Shown piece by piece: positions 61,963 to 64,000 of a DNA stretch of 64,000 bases; position 1 is the first letter of the stretch; every line of letters begins with the position of its first letter. This stretch comes from an uncultured Bacilli bacterium. GTDB lineage: Bacteria > Bacillota_I > Bacilli_A > RF39 > UBA660. The notes beneath the pieces were generated by a model. That model ran no database searches. It was not told the origin of the DNA and worked only from the letters and a program-made list of their open reading frames with translations. Position numbers and translations under genes: made by a program. The stretch lies in assembly GCA_950097225.1 (NCBI GenBank), contig CATNCE010000005.1:1-64000 (forward strand), written 5' to 3'.

Positions 61963-63522
61963 ATGAAAGAATTACTAAAATTAACCAATAAACACGAGTG
62001 GCTACTAACCGGCTTATATAAGATAGCAATTTATATATGTTGGTTTTTATTTGCATGTATTTTCAATATCTACTTAAAAGATAGCATAACTGATGCTAAA
62101 CTAATCATGATTGTACTATCGATTACTGCTGTATACATCCTTCGCTCATTCTTAAAAATTCTATATAAAAAGAATGCCAATAAAAACTATTACAATATAA
62201 AACACGCTATTGAAGTTTATTACTTCAATAAACTTAAAGATGTAAGTTATCAAAAGCTAGAGACCATTGATACCCGTGATTTATCCAATCAAATCCTTAA
62301 AGTATCATATAGTTACACTAAAATTATAGCGGATATATTCGAGGTTATCATCCCAAGTCTTATAGGTGTTTTTATTGTTTTCATTAAACTATTAGAGTTA
62401 AATCGCGTTTTTGGCACTATAGTTAGTTTAGCATTAATTAGTATTCTTACATATGCTTATAATAACCTTGCTAATGAAGAATTAAAGCCTACTAATTATA
62501 ATGATCTTTTAAAAGAGTATATCAAGAAAATGCTCATAATAAAGAAATTAAATATCTTTGATTATTGTTCAAAAAAATTAGATGAAACTAACGAAAATGA
62601 CATTTGCATATTAAAAAATAATGATACAATTAATGATATTAAATTTACTAATTTTATCTTTATTTTAGTTGGTATAATTTTACTATCAACTTTCCTATTC
62701 ATTAAAAGTCCTATTACTCGTTTGGGAGTAATTATCTTTTACATTATAATGGCTTTAAAATTACATAAGCTTCTTTATAAAATCAATCCAGCTATTAAAA
62801 ATATGTTTTCATCGTCTAAAAGCAAAATAAAACTAGATAACTCTCTGAGTTTAAGTGAGCCATTAAAAGTTAATAAAACATGGAAAAAGATTGTCGTTAA
62901 AAATGGTCTTGTAAACTATAATTCAACTACAGAAGATATCAAAATTCCATCTTTTGAATTAGTTCGCAATGATCACATAAGTATCATGGGTTCAAAAGGG
63001 CAGGGGAAATCTACAATACTTAATATACTAAGTGGCATATTTAAGCTCGATCAAGGAGACATACTATTTGACGGACATGTAACAAATGAAATAGTTGATG
63101 CCTTTTACTTATCTGGTTCATCTTGCATATTTTGTACAACTCTACGCGAAAATTTAAACTTTTTACAAGAAGAAACTGATGAAGTCCTGATTGACTTAAT
63201 AAATGAAATAAACCTAACTGATTGGTATACATCTCTTGAACATGGCCTTGATGAAATTCTGAGTGATGATATAAGTCCCGCTATCTTACAAAAAATAAAT
63301 ATCTTAAGAGCTATAATTAGCAAGAAGGACATCTACTTTTTTGATGAACCTACTACTAACTTAGATAGTGATTCAGAAAAAAAGGTTGCCGCACTTTTAA
63401 AGAAATATTTTAAAGATAAAACCTATATTATTATCTCAAAAAAAACAGTGTTAACTAATCTTTGTAAAAAGAATTATTTCATAAAAAATCACACTCTACT
63501 AGAAAAAGAGCCACTTTTGTAA
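61963..63522 (+). CDS. ABC-type protein: membrane domain fused to a degenerate ATPase domain
   Basis: 519 residues from the ATG after AAGGTGA. Residues ~1-280 hold about five or six hydrophobic segments, like a type I exporter half. The ATPase part (~300-519) has Walker A GSKGQGKST and Walker B IYFFDEPTTNLDS, but the signature LSGGQ is replaced by ISPAILQK, and the H-loop His is replaced (IISKK). Without signature and His, ordinary ATP cycling is unlikely. It may regulate, or be half of a heterodimer, but no partner is next to it. Confidence 0.75.
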   Translation: MKELLKLTNKHEWLLTGLYKIAIYICWFLFACIFNIYLKDSITDAKLIMIVLSITAVYILRSFLKILYKKNANKNYYNIKHAIEVYYFNKLKDVSYQKLETIDTRDLSNQILKVSYSYTKIIADIFEVIIPSLIGVFIVFIKLLELNRVFGTIVSLALISILTYAYNNLANEELKPTNYNDLLKEYIKKMLIIKKLNIFDYCSKKLDETNENDICILKNNDTINDIKFTNFIFILVGIILLSTFLFIKSPITRLGVIIFYIIMALKLHKLLYKINPAIKNMFSSSKSKIKLDNSLSLSEPLKVNKTWKKIVVKNGLVNYNSTTEDIKIPSFELVRNDHISIMGSKGQGKSTILNILSGIFKLDQGDILFDGHVTNEIVDAFYLSGSSCIFCTTLRENLNFLQEETDEVLIDLINEINLTDWYTSLEHGLDEILSDDISPAILQKINILRAIISKKDIYFFDEPTTNLDSDSEKKVAALLKKYFKDKTYIIISKKTVLTNLCKKNYFIKNHTLLEKEPLL

Positions 63523-63525
63523 CTT

Positions 63526-63690
63526 GGACTTATAAAGTCCGTTACAACACATATGGTGTATGTTAATCTGGCAATAGAGTAGTGAGGTGATAAAGAATTA
63601 TTCCCCTAAAAAATAAAATAATAATATTTAGAAGCTGCTAAGGGGAAAACGCGGGTAAATCACTACTCGTGCTTTTATTTGTTAAAAAAA
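63526..63690 (+). ncRNA. Candidate RNA switch (terminator/antiterminator) before the kinase-like gene
   Basis: No gene lies in this stretch. GGACTT/AAGTCC forms a hairpin at 63526-63540. GAGTAGTGA (63577-63585) pairs over a long range with TCACTACTC (63660-63668), enclosing TTCCCCT/AGGGGAA (63601-63607/63641-63647). The alternative CGCGGGT (63650-63656)/ACTCGTG (63665-63671) would be a terminator followed by CTTTTATTTG. The two use the same bases, so they exclude each other. I matched no known riboswitch class. Confidence 0.5.
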
Positions 63691-63767
63691 GCAACAAATC
63701 ACCATAAAACTATTTCAAAATTTCTCAAATTGTACTATCATATAACTTTCGGAGAGGAAATGTCAAA

Positions 63768-64000
63768 ATGGAAGTAACACCACTAATTATAACAAAAGAA
63801 GAATTTTTAAGAATACAGAAAAAAACCATTGGCTATGGAACTGAAGGCAAAGTTTTTAAAGTAAACAGAAAAGAACTAATCAAAATATATCATGAAAATA
63901 TTGCTAATATTATCGCTTCTCAAGATGTTGAACAGTGTGATAATATTACAAAGATTTATCAAAAAGGTACTGGCAACAATCGCAGAGCCGAAGCCTTAAT
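63768..64000 (+). CDS. Protein-kinase-like protein, N-terminal part (runs off the right edge)
   Basis: About 77 residues before the window ends, from the ATG nine bases after GGAGAGGA. The block TIGYGTEGKVFKVNRKELIKIYH looks like a kinase glycine-rich loop (G-x-G-x-x-G-x-V) followed by the ATP-binding Lys of strand 3. Members with this start include antibiotic phosphotransferase- and Ser/Thr-kinase-like proteins. The catalytic loop lies outside the window, so activity cannot be judged. Confidence 0.6.
   Translation, partial: MEVTPLIITKEEFLRIQKKTIGYGTEGKVFKVNRKELIKIYHENIANIIASQDVEQCDNITKIYQKGTGNNRRAEAL

Noticed and set aside
63526-63690. T-box leader
   Set aside because: The CGCGGGTAAA...CTCGTG part recalls T-box terminators, but the TGGNACC core and a Stem I specifier layout are absent and the downstream gene is not an aminoacyl-tRNA synthetase.
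1-64000. A reverse transcriptase gene or template repeat for the putative retroelement
   Set aside because: I read for RT motifs (such as YxDD) in every gene and for an AAC-rich near-copy of the variable blocks; none was seen, so it is not claimed to be in the window.
1-64000. Mycoplasma-type genetic code (TGA as Trp)
   Set aside because: secY, map and cls end properly in TGA, and no conserved Trp position needs TGA.
1-64000. CRISPR arrays, tRNA or rRNA genes, insertion sequences
   Set aside because: I saw no regularly spaced repeats, no T-arm GGTTCGAATCC-type sequences, no rRNA stretches and no transposase motifs.

Overview
The window is AT-rich DNA (roughly 30% G+C by eye) from a low-GC Gram-positive bacterium. 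The S10-spc-alpha ribosomal block runs rpsJ to rplQ, with adk, map, infA and rpmJ in Bacillota order. TGA acts as a stop codon (secY, map, cls), so the code is table 11 and not the mycoplasma code. OatA-like, LPG-flippase-like and Bce/Yxd-type genes imply a cell wall and exposure to envelope-active antimicrobials. An uncultured gut-type member of the Bacilli is my best guess; this is inference, not proof.

Layout. 1-1947: two tandem genes for surface proteins with a hypervariable C-terminal lectin-like (FGE-type) domain. 2-13 kb: export and stress modules, namely a YtrA-type regulator with an ABC transporter, a membrane-tethered XRE regulator, thioredoxin and rhodanese proteins, a flippase-like protein, a response regulator/ABC/histidine kinase module, a DUF4365 protein and a NatAB-like transporter. 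13-24 kb: an OatA-like acyltransferase with an SGNH domain, a TfoX-like protein, an ABC-F protein with a leader-peptide attenuator, short-chain dehydrogenases, a Cys-rich metallothionein-like protein, cardiolipin synthase, a radical SAM protein and a second acyltransferase. 24-29 kb: a complete Yxd/Bce-type peptide-sensing operon (regulator, kinase, ATPase, permease, YxeA). 29-30 kb: another variable surface protein. 31-35 kb: one large decayed gene. 36-50 kb: the ribosomal protein operon without rpmD. 50-52 kb: a fourth variable surface protein. 52.5-55 kb: type IV pilin assembly platform and prepilin peptidase. 55-61 kb: secreted, membrane and small regulatory proteins. 61-64 kb: a PfkB-type kinase, a degenerate ABC protein, a candidate RNA switch and the start of a kinase-like gene.

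The strongest unusual signal is that at least two surface-protein genes of different architecture (556-1947 and 28974-30200) end in short blocks that are abruptly G+C-rich, dominated by NNC codons and flanked by an invariant core. That is the footprint of a diversity-generating retroelement (DGR) variable region. Two further intact relatives and one frameshifted relic have the same fold family but AT-type codons. No reverse transcriptase or template repeat was seen in the window, so it would have to act from elsewhere in the genome.

The second signal is regulatory RNA: a nine-codon leader peptide with mutually exclusive hairpins in front of the ABC-F gene, and a terminator/antiterminator-like structure in front of the last gene.
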